NCBI GenBank assembly: GCA_007922225.1
Contig: ML679954.1
Coordinates: 24,077,003-24,141,002 of the forward strand
Length of the DNA stretch: 64,000 nt
Source: Emydura subglobosa
Taxonomy: Eukaryota > Chordata > Testudines > Chelidae
Reading direction: 5' to 3'
The notes beneath the pieces were generated by a model. That model was not told the origin of the DNA. It saw only the letters and a program-made list of their open reading frames with translations, and ran no database searches. Shown here in pieces: positions 47,871-57,835 of this stretch. Every line of letters begins with the position of its first letter. Position 1 is the first letter of the stretch. The translations under genes and the position numbers were made by a program.

Positions 47871-48403
47871 CCCTCTTGCTATCTTAATTAGTTCAGCCAT
47901 TAACAGTTCAAATTCGCAACAGCTTACTTTTGCTATACAGATCTGTTACAGTGATTAATGTTCTCATGAGGCAGATGGCTTCAATTGCTCCATTTTTTCC
48001 CCAAAGATTTAGCTTTCTTCTGACCTCATCTAATAAAAGGTTTGATACATTAGGGTGCAGGTAAAATAATTAACTTTATTTCATTGTCCCAATCTTAAGA
48101 CAAGGCTCAGGGTTACACAAGATTATACATCTGTCACATGGCAGATGTCTGGATCCACTGACTACAGTGGTTATTGCTACAGTATTTTGCATGTGTAATT
48201 ACATTACTGGGTATGCCAAAAATCCCTTATTTCCATTTGCAAAAGCAGCCTCTCTTGTATGAAAATATTTGTAGGTACATTTGAAAATTTAATTTTACCT
48301 TACTGCATGCTTCATAGGCATTAGTTGAAGATGTGGTTTATTTATGTGCTGTTGTCATTATTTGAATAATTTCTGCAGGTCTATTTGTTGACATGTAATA
48401 TTC
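47871..48403. other. Non-coding flank of the DIRS-like element
   Basis: AT-rich sequence without recognised features; sharp composition change at 48404. Confidence 0.5.
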
Positions 48404-48590
48404 TTCTTCAAGTGCTTGCTCATGTCCATTCCACTATAGGTGTGTGCACGCCTCCATGCACGGCTACCGGAACTTTCTTCCCCTTAGCAGACCCCGTAGG
48501 GTCAGCTCCAGCCCCCCCCGGAGTCCTGCACACATGCCGCGGTATATGAGGCACTGCCGGCCCTACGCCCCCTCAGCTCCTTTTTTCCAC
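48404..48590. repeat. DIRS left inverted terminal repeat
   Basis: Starts TTCTTCAAGTGCTTGCTCAT and runs through CTTAGCAGACCCCGTAGGG to CCCCCTCAG. The same sequence appears, reverse-complemented and diverged, at 54456-54645 (GGGGTCTGCTAAG etc.). Confidence 0.92.
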
Positions 48591-48775
48591 CCGTGACAGT
48601 TACTGGAACTGCCTGCGTTTGCATTGGAAGCGCTTAATTCCCCATGTTTTGAACTCTAAGCAACGATTTTTTTTGTGTTAATTAGTTAGTTAGATTAATA
48701 ACTGTTGTAGTGGTAGTTAGAGACCTTGAGATAGTCTAGCTAAGATTTTACTGGGAGCAGGTATGCTCCAGTGTC

Positions 48776-50670
48776 ATGGCTTCAAGCCGTGCGCTTCCAG
48801 TGGGAAGGTTTTCCCGCTAAGTGACCCCCACTGCCTGAAACGTGGGGGGGAGGGAAGCCCTTCGTAAGGAGAAGAACGGATCGATAAGGCTTTCAGACCT
48901 CCAGAAAATCCACCTGAAAGTCTGGCTCATTGAGCCCCGGAGCCATCTCTGAGCCAACCCACTCCACTGTGGTACCCAGAGTGCCATTGGTGCAGAGGGC
49001 ACCGTTGGCAGTGACCCGACTCGGCACCGCGAATAGATGGAATCAGTGCTCGGAGCATGGGTACTCCTCTGCACCATTGAAGCAGGCGGGGTGGAGCATC
49101 GATCTGTACTGAGGTTGGATCATGGAGACCCGATGCCTGAGTCAGCGTCTCCAGCCAGGGAGCCTCCCCTGACTCAGAGGAGTGGGGGAGCCCCTTGACA
49201 CCTACCGGCACTGTCAACTTTGGTGGCCATCAGGCGGCAAGACTCTTGGTGGCTTGCATACGTCACCATACCCATACCTCCATGAGAGAGAAAGGGCTGG
49301 TGTTACGGGGGAAGCCTGCATTGGGACCCCCTGAATGGCTCAGGAGATCCCTGGTATGGGGAGGAAAATCTTCTGCAGACCACTTCACTAGGGTAGAATA
49401 GAAACGCTGCCCTAGAAGCTATCCAGGTCGCAGTCACCAGACCAACCTGCATTGAGGTGGAGAGCGAAATCGCTGGTCTCGACCCCCTGGCACCGGGTGA
49501 GATCCATCCCACATCTCCGGCAATGAAGAGTTCGCCCACAAGGAAGCAGCGCTGATCCCAGTCACCAGAGATAGTCTCGGTACCGAGGAATTCGCCAGGT
49601 GGTGCTGAACTCAGTTGCCAGAAACACTCGGCACTGAGGAGTTCACCCCCTACCCTGAGGCAAACCCAGATGCGGGAGACAGCCTCAGCACTGAGGATTT
49701 GCCCCCGCACCGAGGCTGCACCAAACTCGGTGGTCAGAGACAGATTCGGCACCGAGGAGTTCTCCCTGCACCGAGGCCGGGCAGAGCCCGGTCGCTGGAG
49801 TTTGACTCAGCGCCAAGACACATGCAGAGCGCAAAGTCCTCAGTACCGAGATGATGCTCGGGTCAGCCTAGCTCACCGGAAAGTTGTCCATACACCTGCT
49901 CCGGCCACGTCACCCACGACGAACCTGGTAGTTGAAGTCATCGATGTTGAGGGGATGCTCTCTTGAGCGACGGTACTGCACAGTGAGAGCCTTTGAGGCA
50001 GCCCCAGCTGTGGTCTTTTGATGGTGCCTCAGTGTCCCTTTGGGGATGTAGTACCTGGGGGAACCACCACCAACGAAAGGTGCCAGAGTTCCAGGTGGAT
50101 GGCCTCAGAGGCAATGGTCACCCCAATGGCTGTATGGAGGTCTAAGGGGTTTCCCGGAGGGGGATGGGACCACGGTCCATTAACCCCTTGGGGATATGAT
50201 CAGGGCCTCAGGTATAGGGAAAGGGCCACCATTCGCCCTCAGACGACGACTCGGCCCCACAGGCAGGGACTCCTGTGGGGGCCGCCTGTCGGTGGGAAGA
50301 GGTGCTGTGGCCTGCAGAGCCCTTCCCCTTCCTCCCCACCTCCTCCCCGCCAGATGAAGCACGCTCCCGAGCCCTGGTCGATTCTAGGGCACACTGGGAA
50401 CTGCTCAAGAGATGGCCTCCACCTTGGGGCTGGAAGCAAAGGAGCAAAAGGGGCATCAGACAATCTTTAATGTGCTATCGGTGGACTCCACAGTGTGGTA
50501 GCCCTCCTGGTCTACAAAGTGGTGCTCAATATAGTGAGGGTCTCCTGGCAAACCCCCTCCTCCATAGCCCCATGCCTAAATGAGCCGAGAAGATTATACC
50601 CCTGCCAAGGGGTTTGAATACTGTTCACCACCCCACCCAGATCCCTGGTGGTGGTTGCCGCCAGCCACAG
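48776..50670 (+). pseudogene. DIRS gag-like ORF1 remnant
   Basis: Begins at an ATG at 48776 with the reading frame shifting almost at once. In the second frame, FKPCASSGKVFPLSDPHCL (about 48782-48838) has the cysteine-containing N-terminal layout of DIRS ORF1. A stop follows within 10 codons. The middle carries the CTCGGTACCGAGG array (49576-49851). The C-terminal part keeps SSPPDEARSRALVDSRAHWE (in the frame 50275-50583). It also has VSWQTPSS...(about 50538-50562) and ILFTTPPRSLVVV (about 50615-50655), which correspond to the WQTPASxxP and EYLFxHPxPxSLVV segments. Many stops; no function left. Confidence 0.72.
49576..49851. repeat. CTCGGTACCGAGG repeat array in the gag-like region
   Basis: Six variants of a near-palindromic motif at 49576 (CTCGGTACCGAGG), 49627 (CTCGGCACTGAGG), 49684 (CTCAGCACTGAGG), 49745 (TTCGGCACCGAGG), 49806 (CTCAGCGCCAAG) and 49839 (CTCAGTACCGAG). 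Spacings are about 51, 57, 61, 61 and 33 bases. Several are followed by AGTTC/ATTCGCC. Confidence 0.75.
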
Positions 50671-51559
50671 GGATAGGCAGGGCTGCCGGGCTCTACTCCA
50701 GAAAACAAGGGCAATTGCAAGCCAGACTTGTTTGAAGAAAAAATTTATTCAATAGCACTACCAGCAAGTAGAAAGTGAGCCCTCGGGGGACTCAGTGAGC
50801 TGCTTGCTGAGGCTCTGCCCAGCCCCAGGTGCTGAACCTGTATACCATTGAAAAAAAGGGTACCACAGGAACTAAAGCAGCACTTCAGGCATCCTCAGTT
50901 GTTGCTGATTCAGTGGGCAGAGCCATATCCCCGCCATCGGCATGCCCAAAGGTTAGTGGCTGCAATCCCGGGCTGTCCCCAAAAGGTCCAGCAGCCCATC
51001 CGGGGCCCTTCCTTGGATGAGTCAGCCTTCTCTTTGGTTTGGATAGAGGTGATGCTGCATGGTCTCAAAGAATCCACGACCATGCCTTGTTCCCTGGGCC
51101 GCTACACATCACAGACCTTTAGGTGTCAGGCAGGTCACCAGGGACAGCAGCAGCAGAGGGTCAGCCACAGCCATCTCGCCACTTATGGGCAATGGGACAG
51201 AGTCAGGGGGTCTAAGAGACACCATTTGCCCTGAGTGGTTCCTTAGGCCCTCAGTAAGGGTCCTCCCGGCGATAGGGCAATTTGAAAAGGCCCTTTCTGA
51301 TGGTGCACACAAGGGGAGTGCCCTAGCCTATACCCTCCTTCAGGTTTGTGTGAGCCAGAATGCCTTCAGACCACTGGGTCCTTAATATAGTTTGTCAAAC
51401 TAGGGCCCCCAGTCATCTCCTCCCCCTTCCTTCCTCTCAGTGACAATTCCACATCCTGACATCCTCAACCCGGAGCAGTGGGAGAGGTCTCACAGGGCAT
51501 GGGGGAAGAGGTCCTAATCAAGGTACTTCCTCATCCCCTAAAAAAAAAAAAAAAAAGGA

Positions 51560-52360
51560 GGAAATTTAAGGATGGTGGCAGACCTACATCTTCTCACAAA
51601 TACCGAACAAGGGACTCAAATCTCACATGGTCTCCCCAGTTCCAGTATTGGAAACAGGAGCCTGGTATGCCTCCCTGGATGTCAGGGACGCATATCTTCA
51701 AAGCTTCCTTCACTTCATAGGGGTTGGCTCCCTCTAACGCAGTGGTTCTTAACCTTTCCAAACTACTGTACCCCTGAAGCCTGAGTCCCACCCACACGGG
51801 GCTGCGGCATGTAACTTAGTTTCATGGCGCCCCTGTGGCTCCAGGCAATTGCCTTTCTTGCCACCCCCAATACCAGCTCTGCACTTGCGACCCCTCTAAA
51901 ACCCCAGGTTAAGAAACACTGCTCTAACGCTTTATGGCTCTACCCTGTGGCCTGTTACTTGGCCCCGAGGGAGTTTACTGACGGCCAGGCAGTGGTAGCT
52001 GCGCACTTGAGGGTGCAAGATTCACCCAGGCAGGTCCAGGTCCCAAGTTCAGAGCAGTGTGAGCCGGTCAGGTGCCACTTGCGGCTGGTGGGTCCTCCTG
52101 GTAAACACACAAAAGTTCATGTTAACTCAGGTGCAGTCTACGGAATGCATCGGCATGACCAGTTGCATCCCAAACCAGACCTTCTTGCCCCAGCCGTGCT
52201 GTGAGACAGTGTCCCTCAGGATGGCCCACCTACACAAATGCCCTACGACAACAGCCAAACATTGCCGACAGCTGATAGGTCACAGGGTGGCCTGCATCTA
52301 TGTGGTGAGGCTAGCTAGCCTGACACTTAAGCCGCTTCAGTTACGGCCCCAGAATACAGT
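51560..52360 (+). pseudogene. DIRS reverse transcriptase remnant, split by hAT insertion
   Basis: KFKMVADL at about 51566-51590 matches the KFRMVxLxxI entry of DIRS RT. GAWYASLDVRDAYLQ (51657-51701) matches motif A (WxxALDLxDAYFHI), with the catalytic aspartates kept but the following histidine changed. The hAT insertion at 51740-51921 breaks the next part. After it come remnants of the FGLxxAPRxFT block and AVVAAHLR (about 51988-52012). The sequence then passes directly to GGTCCAGGTCCCAAG, the segment that usually follows the Y-L-D-D box, so that box appears to be deleted. Stops and frame changes are present. The 126-residue frame at 51824-52204 is a hybrid of the hAT element and RT. Confidence 0.8.
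51740..51921. mobile_element. 182-bp hAT MITE with perfect 8-bp target duplication
   Basis: Terminal inverted repeats CAGTGGTTCTTAACC at the left and GGTTAAGAAACACTG at the right (complement CAGTGTTTCTTAACC). Both sides are flanked by CTCTAACG (51732-51739 and 51922-51929). No coding capacity. It was inserted into the DIRS reverse transcriptase after DIRS integration. Confidence 0.93.
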
Positions 52361-53100
52361 CTGAGCAGGTAGATTCTGCTCCGGGAGGCTACAGTCCCCT
52401 CTTCTCCCTGAAGAAAAAAAAAAAAAAACAACAGCAGCAGCAAGCTTTGGCCTCCCTAGACTGGTGAACGACTCCTCATGATGTGTGAAAGGGCGTTCCA
52501 TTCATGGAACAGTCTCCTTCAGTTACCCTGATATCAGCCGCCTCAAGCAGAGCGTAAAGTGCCGTATCAGCACTGACCTCGGCTCACAAGGCATCTGGCC
52601 AAGGGAGGAGAGGCATCGGCACACCAATGTAAAGATCCGCTAAATGCTAGCAGGGCTTGCGGATTGTTCCTCTGCTTTATCGAGGGCAGGGTGGTACAGG
52701 TGCTGTCAGTCAGTGCAGCGACAATGTACTACATAGACAGGCAAGGGAAGCCTATTCGTCAGCCTTATGAAGAGAAGCTATCGGTCCTTAGGACCTGGCA
52801 GTGATTATCCCTGGAGTGATGAACGATGAGGCAGACCGCGTCAAGGGGTCACTCTTCCTTACCATGATGGGTCACTGCCCCCACAAAGGACACTTATGAC
52901 TGTCTGGAAGGGGGATTCCCCAAGGGGAATCTCTCCATATCAGACTGGAGCACGAGGTGTCCACAGTGCTGCTCTCTCCGTGGTCAAGGGGCAGGGCTAT
53001 CGCCAACGCCGCCCATCAGTAGTGGTCAGAGAGCTTCATATTCACTTCCCGCCTTTCCCCTCCTGTATACAGTCCTGCTAAAGACGAGGAGAGGTTAAAC
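52360..53100 (+). pseudogene. DIRS RNase H and connection remnant
   Basis: VVQVLSVSAATMYYIDRQG (52691-52747) corresponds to the VVQVLSDNxTTMYYINRQG segment of DIRS RNase H; the catalytic aspartate of S-D-N is lost (S-V-S). PGVMNDEADRV (52811-52843) matches the PGxxNxxADxxSR end of the domain. IHFPPFPSCIQSC/FHFPPFPLLYTVLLK (about 53040-53085, frame-shifted) matches the FPPFPLIxRVLLK connection. An A run at 52412-52426 adds to the decay. Confidence 0.78.
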
Positions 53101-53319
53101 AGATGCCATCTCGATTGTTATGGCCTGGCCATGCCAGCACGGGTTCAGCATACTGCAGGATTTCTCGATCTCCCGCCGTGGGAGCCTCCGAGTCAGCGCG
53201 ACCCAGCACCCAGGATCATAGTCACGTGCAGTGCCCAGACATGGACCCTCAACACCTCAGAGAGTGATGGATCAGTGGCCGAGAGGCAATGAACGAGCTG
53301 CTCAGAACAAGTCCAGTGA

Positions 53320-54290
53320 GTCCTGATGGGTAGCAGGAAGCCCTCCATGCAGGTCATGTACGGGTTAAGTGGAAGTGGCTGTTACCTGCCGGGAGGAGTC
53401 CCGGGGTATTCTGCCCAGCATCTCACCAGTGCAGGCGATCCGGGAAATACTTGTCACAGTTAAAGTTCCAGGAACTGACTGTGGCCTCCCTGAAGGCCCA
53501 CCTAGCAGTCATATCAGCCTTTCATCAGTCGCTGGAGGGGGAATTGTAGTTCTCCCATCTGATGTCGGTTCGGTTCCTGAAGCGGTTGGGAGGCTCTATC
53601 CGTAGGTCCGCGACCCAGTCCCTCCCTGGGATCTCGACCTGGTCCTTTCCCAGCCCTTGGGCCCCCCTCCCTGGAACCTATGGTGTCATGCCCTCTACTC
53701 CAGCCTTCTGGGAAGGTGGCCTTCCTGGGGGGGTTTACCTCGGCAAGGAAGGTCTCCAGGATCAGGGCTCTGACCTCGGAGCTCCCCCTCATACTGTAGT
53801 CTATAAGATAAGGTTCAGTTGAGACTACACGGGGTCTTTCGGCCCAAGGTGGTTTCCCAGTTTCATTGTGACCAACATATATTCGCCTTATGTTTTCCTC
53901 AAACCACACGGTTCAGAGGAGAAGAGAAGGCGGCGCTTGTTAAAAACATGAGAGGGGCCCAGATGTAAGAGGCCTTTCCGGAGAGCGATGCAGCTCTTCA
54001 TCACAGCAGCCAACCAGATGAAAGGTTCACCAGTCTCTGCCCGATGCATTTTCCTTGTGAATAACTTCCTGCATTGTGTTCGACTATGAGCAGGTGAAGA
54101 TGCCGCTTCTGGGCGCCACCACAGCTCACTCAAGAGATCTCAAGCTCCATCTACAGCCTTCCTAGCAGAAGTGCCAGGGCAGGGCATCTGCAGAGCAGCT
54201 GCCAGGCTGGTGGTACATACCATCATGTCCCACCAAGCCTCTGTCCAACGGGCGTGGGAAGACGCTGGGCTGCAGGCAGCTCACCACTAA
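53320..54290 (+). pseudogene. DIRS tyrosine recombinase remnant
   Basis: MGSRKPS (about 53327-53346) begins the N-terminal domain. LTVASLKAHLAVISAFHQSL (about 53475-53535) is the hallmark SxxTIKVHLAAISAFHxxx helix. VRFLKRLG (53565-53590) follows. The catalytic part shows AFLGGFTSARKVSRIRALTS (about 53715-53780), where the usual GxRxSEI has lost its glutamate. Frames change repeatedly (53562-53822, then others). Its last part ends at about 54290, directly before the internal complementary region, as in other DIRS elements. A C-terminal H-x-x-R...Y set was not confirmed. Confidence 0.82.
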
Positions 54291-54323
54291 CTCCAGCCCA
54301 CCTCCAAGTTACTGCTTGTTAGT

Positions 54324-54425
54324 CACCTATAGTGGAATGGACATGAGCAAGCACTTGAAGAAAAAAACAAGGTTACTTACCAGTAAGTGATGTTCTTCCA
54401 GATGTGTTGCTCATGTCCATTCCAC
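54324..54425. repeat. DIRS internal complementary region
   Basis: 54324-54362 is the exact reverse complement (39 of 39) of the left end 48404-48442. Immediately next, 54361-54425 is the reverse complement of the right end 54612-54679, with one 3-base indel and a few mismatches, including the AAAAAAACAAGGTTACTTAC extension. The region thus joins complements of the two outer ends, the template-bridging feature of DIRS1-type elements. Confidence 0.93.
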
Positions 54426-54455
54426 AACCCACCCTCCGTCTCTGCCGTGGGAGTT

Positions 54456-54679
54456 GGCGGAAAGAAGGGACTGAGGGGGCATAGGGCCGACAGCACCTCA
54501 TATGCTGCGGCATGTGCGCGGGACTCCAGGGGGCACCAGAGCTGGCCCTACGGGGTCTGCTAAGGGGAAAAAGTTCTGGTAGCCATGCACGGAGGCATGC
54601 ACACACCTATAGTGGAGTGGACATGAGCAACACATCTCAAAGAACATCAGTTACTGTAAGTAAGTAACCTTGTTTTTTT
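54456..54679. repeat. DIRS right inverted terminal repeat with extension
   Basis: Mirror copy of 48404-48590, ending CCTATAGTGGAGTGGACATG...ACATC. An extra CAGTTACTGTAAGTAAGTAACCTTGTTTTTTT is absent from the left end but present, complemented, in the internal complementary region. Confidence 0.9.
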
Positions 54680-56169
54680 CTGAAAAATAGAAATGTATAA
54701 TGATCAAAGATCAAAGATTTCTGATTAGCATAGCAATATAGACATTAAATTACTGGTTGCTAAATATTGAGCCTGAAAAAAGGAAGTAACCCTTTACATG
54801 CAGTAAAGGTTAGTTATTAAAAATTGCTGCAATTAAAGGTATGGTACTATTTTTATTCTAACTTGAACCCTCTACATAACCACAAGTGTTTTTCTTGTGT
54901 CCAGTTTAGAAAAAAATTCATACTGTAGCTTGTAATTACCAGAGTTGTATCCCATCTGTGCAACCTAGCTCCACTGTGATGGAGGCAAGCAAGAGGACTA
55001 GGTATGTGTCAGTGGAACAGATTAGAGCTCTAATGGTTTTATTTATTTCAAAATAAATATTCTTTGTTGTTAAATATATAGCTCAGGCCCCTTTACTTAG
55101 GAAGTGAAAGGCATTTATGATGTGGCAAGAGTTGGGTCTCTGGTAAGGGCTATGTCTCTGGCAATAGTGCAATGACTTAGACCATCAGATAAATTAAAGG
55201 GAGAGGCAAAAAAAAGGACTCTCTGAGATTTTTCCTCTGAGATCTTTCAGGCTTGATCCAAAGCCCACAGGAATCAGTGGAAGTTTTTCCACCAAAGTCT
55301 CTCAGCTTTGGTTCAGCCCTTCAAAGAGAAGGCATCTTTCTGGTTAGACTCCTAAAAAGTATGGATGACATTTTAGTCTTTTTGTAAATTTGTTTTTATT
55401 TATCCTGTTAAATGAGCCTGCCAAGCAATTTAAACAGACTCCCCAGTAACGTAATTTGAGCTTTATAAAATGTAGACCAAATACTGGTATAAGGTATTGC
55501 TAACTAGTTCTGTACCTAGCAAAGCTGGGTATATGCACATCCAAGACCTTTGAGAAAGGATAATTATTTAATAGACTAATTTATGATATATTGCTCTCCT
55601 TTTGTGTTATAGTTAATCTTCAGTGCATCATATCATTTTGGTATGCATTTTTATTCAGATTAATTTACATCAAAATAAATTAAAAATGAAGCTTGGGGAA
55701 AAAAGGCACAGATGGAACAAAATTTACTGGAAGCTCTTGTTTCAGAATACACAATTAACAACATGCATGGTAGGATTCATATGGCGTATTTCACTCAAGT
55801 ATAAAATCTTACATGATCTTGACTTTCTTGAGTAACAGCTATGTATATTTTTCAAATTATTTTCCACAAGTTTTGCCCCCCACCCCCCTCCGATTTCTTC
55901 CCAGGATAGTTTAAGGCCAGCTAGTCCAGAACCATAACATGTTCCTGATGTCCCCATTTTTCCCCTATGGGTGGATTCCCTGGACTGATTATCTCTCCCA
56001 TACTGCACCCAGAATCATGTGACTCACATGATACACCAAACAGCTAAATCAGAAGCAAATCCACATTGCATTATGTCCTCCAGGGAGTCAAGCCCATAGG
56101 AGACAATTGGGGCTTGAATCACAACTCCCATAAGGTAAAATGCTGTTGAATGTTTTATTAAGCAGATTC
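54680..56169. other. AT-rich non-coding stretch
   Basis: No gene recognised. 55245-55300 (AGGCTTGATCCAAAGCCCACAGGAATCAGTGG) is a dispersed-repeat copy. The minus-strand frame 55742-56008 has no recognised motif. Confidence 0.5.
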
Positions 56170-56350
56170 AAAATGATGTGGTCCAGGTCAGTTCAAAAAA
56201 TAAAATATTCTGATTTGGACAGTTTTCCTAATGGAAAAATCAATTTTTTTTTCAGCCAAATAAACATTTTCTTATGGAAATTTCAACTTTGTGGAAACTG
56301 CACTTTCAATTAGCAAATCATTCCAACAGAAAATTCCAGACCAGCATTTG
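56170..56350. mobile_element. AT-rich DNA-transposon-like repeat of the GAAAATTT family
   Basis: Runs from GGTCCAGGTCAGTTC to CCAACAGAAAATTCCAGACC. GGAAAAATCAATTTTT and GGAAATTTCAACTTTG units are like those at 26105, 32198 and 40600-41200. Confidence 0.55.
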
Positions 56351-57689
56351 TTAATTGGCACCATGTTGAAGGTACATGACAATTAACTATGCATTAATCC
56401 CTCAGCAAAATAGGATTTCACAATGTGGTATTCTTAAGCAAAAGCATGACACTCCTGAAAAGAGCACTGGGTTTTCCATGGTGAATATACAATTATCCTT
56501 TGGCTACTCATTTGTGGATTTAAAGAAAGAACAAATGTTAAAAAGAGAGAAAGGAGTGCTCATGCATATGGAGAGAAAGGGATGATGATGATATAAAATA
56601 AAATATAATAATATATTCCAATGCATAGAAACACCCACTGAAATATATACATACACTTGGAAAGAGTCACAACAGATGTTCACCTATTTGAAGTGAAGGC
56701 CAGCTACAGTTCCAATTCCCTTAAAAATATGCCTAAGGGGGGAAAAAAGTCAGAGTAGAAACTTTTTGTATGCAAGGATCAGAAATTCCACAACTACTCT
56801 ATTTGAAGCTATTTAGGTTACTGTCTAGAGTGACCTAGAAAGAGCAGAAGATGTATTGGATAGTGAGGTAGTTGATTTTATGGCAACGATAGCAAAATTG
56901 TCATCTCTATCTCATCCAAACCACTGTATCATAATTCTTCTCATGTTGAACAATTTTGCTAACAGTACTGTTTCTAATCATGGCTCGCTACATACAGAGA
57001 CTAAACGACTGGCTCTAATAAGTAGAGTCCAATCCTTCAAGATACAGAGAACTTCCTGTGAAGTCTTAAGTATCTTTAACTTCCACTGAAGTCAATATAT
57101 GTACAACAGCAAGCCAGATTCATCCCTGTTGCTCCATTACTTATAAATATACCCTGACAGAATAGGGATATTAGAAAAATATATATTGTATTGAAGTTGT
57201 TGCTGTATGACATACAGATAGTAGTAACATTGCTGTAGTGCATACAGACCTCAAACAAGAATCAGGATGCAGTGGTGCTATGCACTGTAAACAGCTGTAC
57301 ATACAGGATAGCATGTTACCTTAAACAGAAAATTACAGGATTATATTTCAATAACTAACTAACTAACTGCCAGCTATTTTAACAAAATAAATACTTGGCC
57401 ACGTCCTTCATTCATTAATGCGTCCCTATTCAGGGAAAGCTCACTGACTTCCTCTGAATAATGACAGTAGGATTTGCCATGCAGAGAAGAAATATATTTG
57501 TAAATAGATGTTCACACATAATATATATTGACAAAACTATATTTTATAATATTGAAATATATGCAATGCATAAAAAATATAATTCTGACACATGAAAAGT
57601 CTCACTGATTGCAATAGGGTGACTCCTATGAGTATTATTATACAATATTTGTGAAAGTCTATAAATTCATTACTGTCTTATACTTAGAT
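56351..57689. other. AT-rich non-coding stretch with (AACT)n
   Basis: A short TAAC/AACT microsatellite at 57352-57368. 57055-57120 (AGTCTTAAGTATCTTTAACTTCCACTGAAGTCAATA) is a dispersed-repeat copy. No coding signs. Confidence 0.5.
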
Positions 57690-57835
57690 TGCAAACTCTT
57701 CAGGGCAGGGACATTTTTGTTCTGTGTTTGTACTGTGCCTAATAAATCATTGGTCACCCATTGACCAGGGCCCTAAGTGCTACTGTAAAATAAATTAAAT
57801 GAATAATCATAATAATATTTTTGTTTAAAAGAATG
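57690..57835 (+). mobile_element. L2/L3-type LINE 3' tail
   Basis: AGATTGCAAACTCTTCAGGGCAGGGAC...TGTGTTTGTACTGTGCCTAATAAA...GGGCCCTAAGTGCTACTGTAAAATAAA is a near-complete L2/L3-type 3' tail. Confidence 0.82.

Larger units (their letters stand above)
48404..54679 (+). mobile_element. DIRS-type tyrosine-recombinase retrotransposon, complete ends, broken genes
   Basis: A 6.3-kb, GC-rich block in AT-rich surroundings. It has inverted terminal repeats (48404-48590 and 54456-54645), a right-end extension to 54679 and an internal complementary region (54324-54425). In between lie remnants in DIRS order: gag-like (48776-50670), reverse transcriptase (51560-52360), RNase H and connection (52360-53100) and tyrosine recombinase (53320-54290). 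DIRS elements replicate through reverse transcription and integrate with a tyrosine recombinase, probably via a circular intermediate, so they lack LTRs and target duplications; none is seen here. Stops and frameshifts in every ORF show this copy is inactive. A hAT element has inserted in the RT. A methyltransferase domain, present in some DIRS elements, was not recognised. Confidence 0.92.

Noticed and set aside
49615..50583. Several open frames on both strands of the DIRS gag-like region
   Set aside because: They are shadows or fragments of a single decayed ORF1, as shown by shared motifs in changing frames.
51824..52204. 126-residue open frame
   Set aside because: It is a hybrid that begins in the nested hAT element and runs into DIRS reverse transcriptase remnants.
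57352..57368. AACT/TAAC run as a telomere-like or CRISPR-like repeat
   Set aside because: It is a four-unit microsatellite without spacers or further units.
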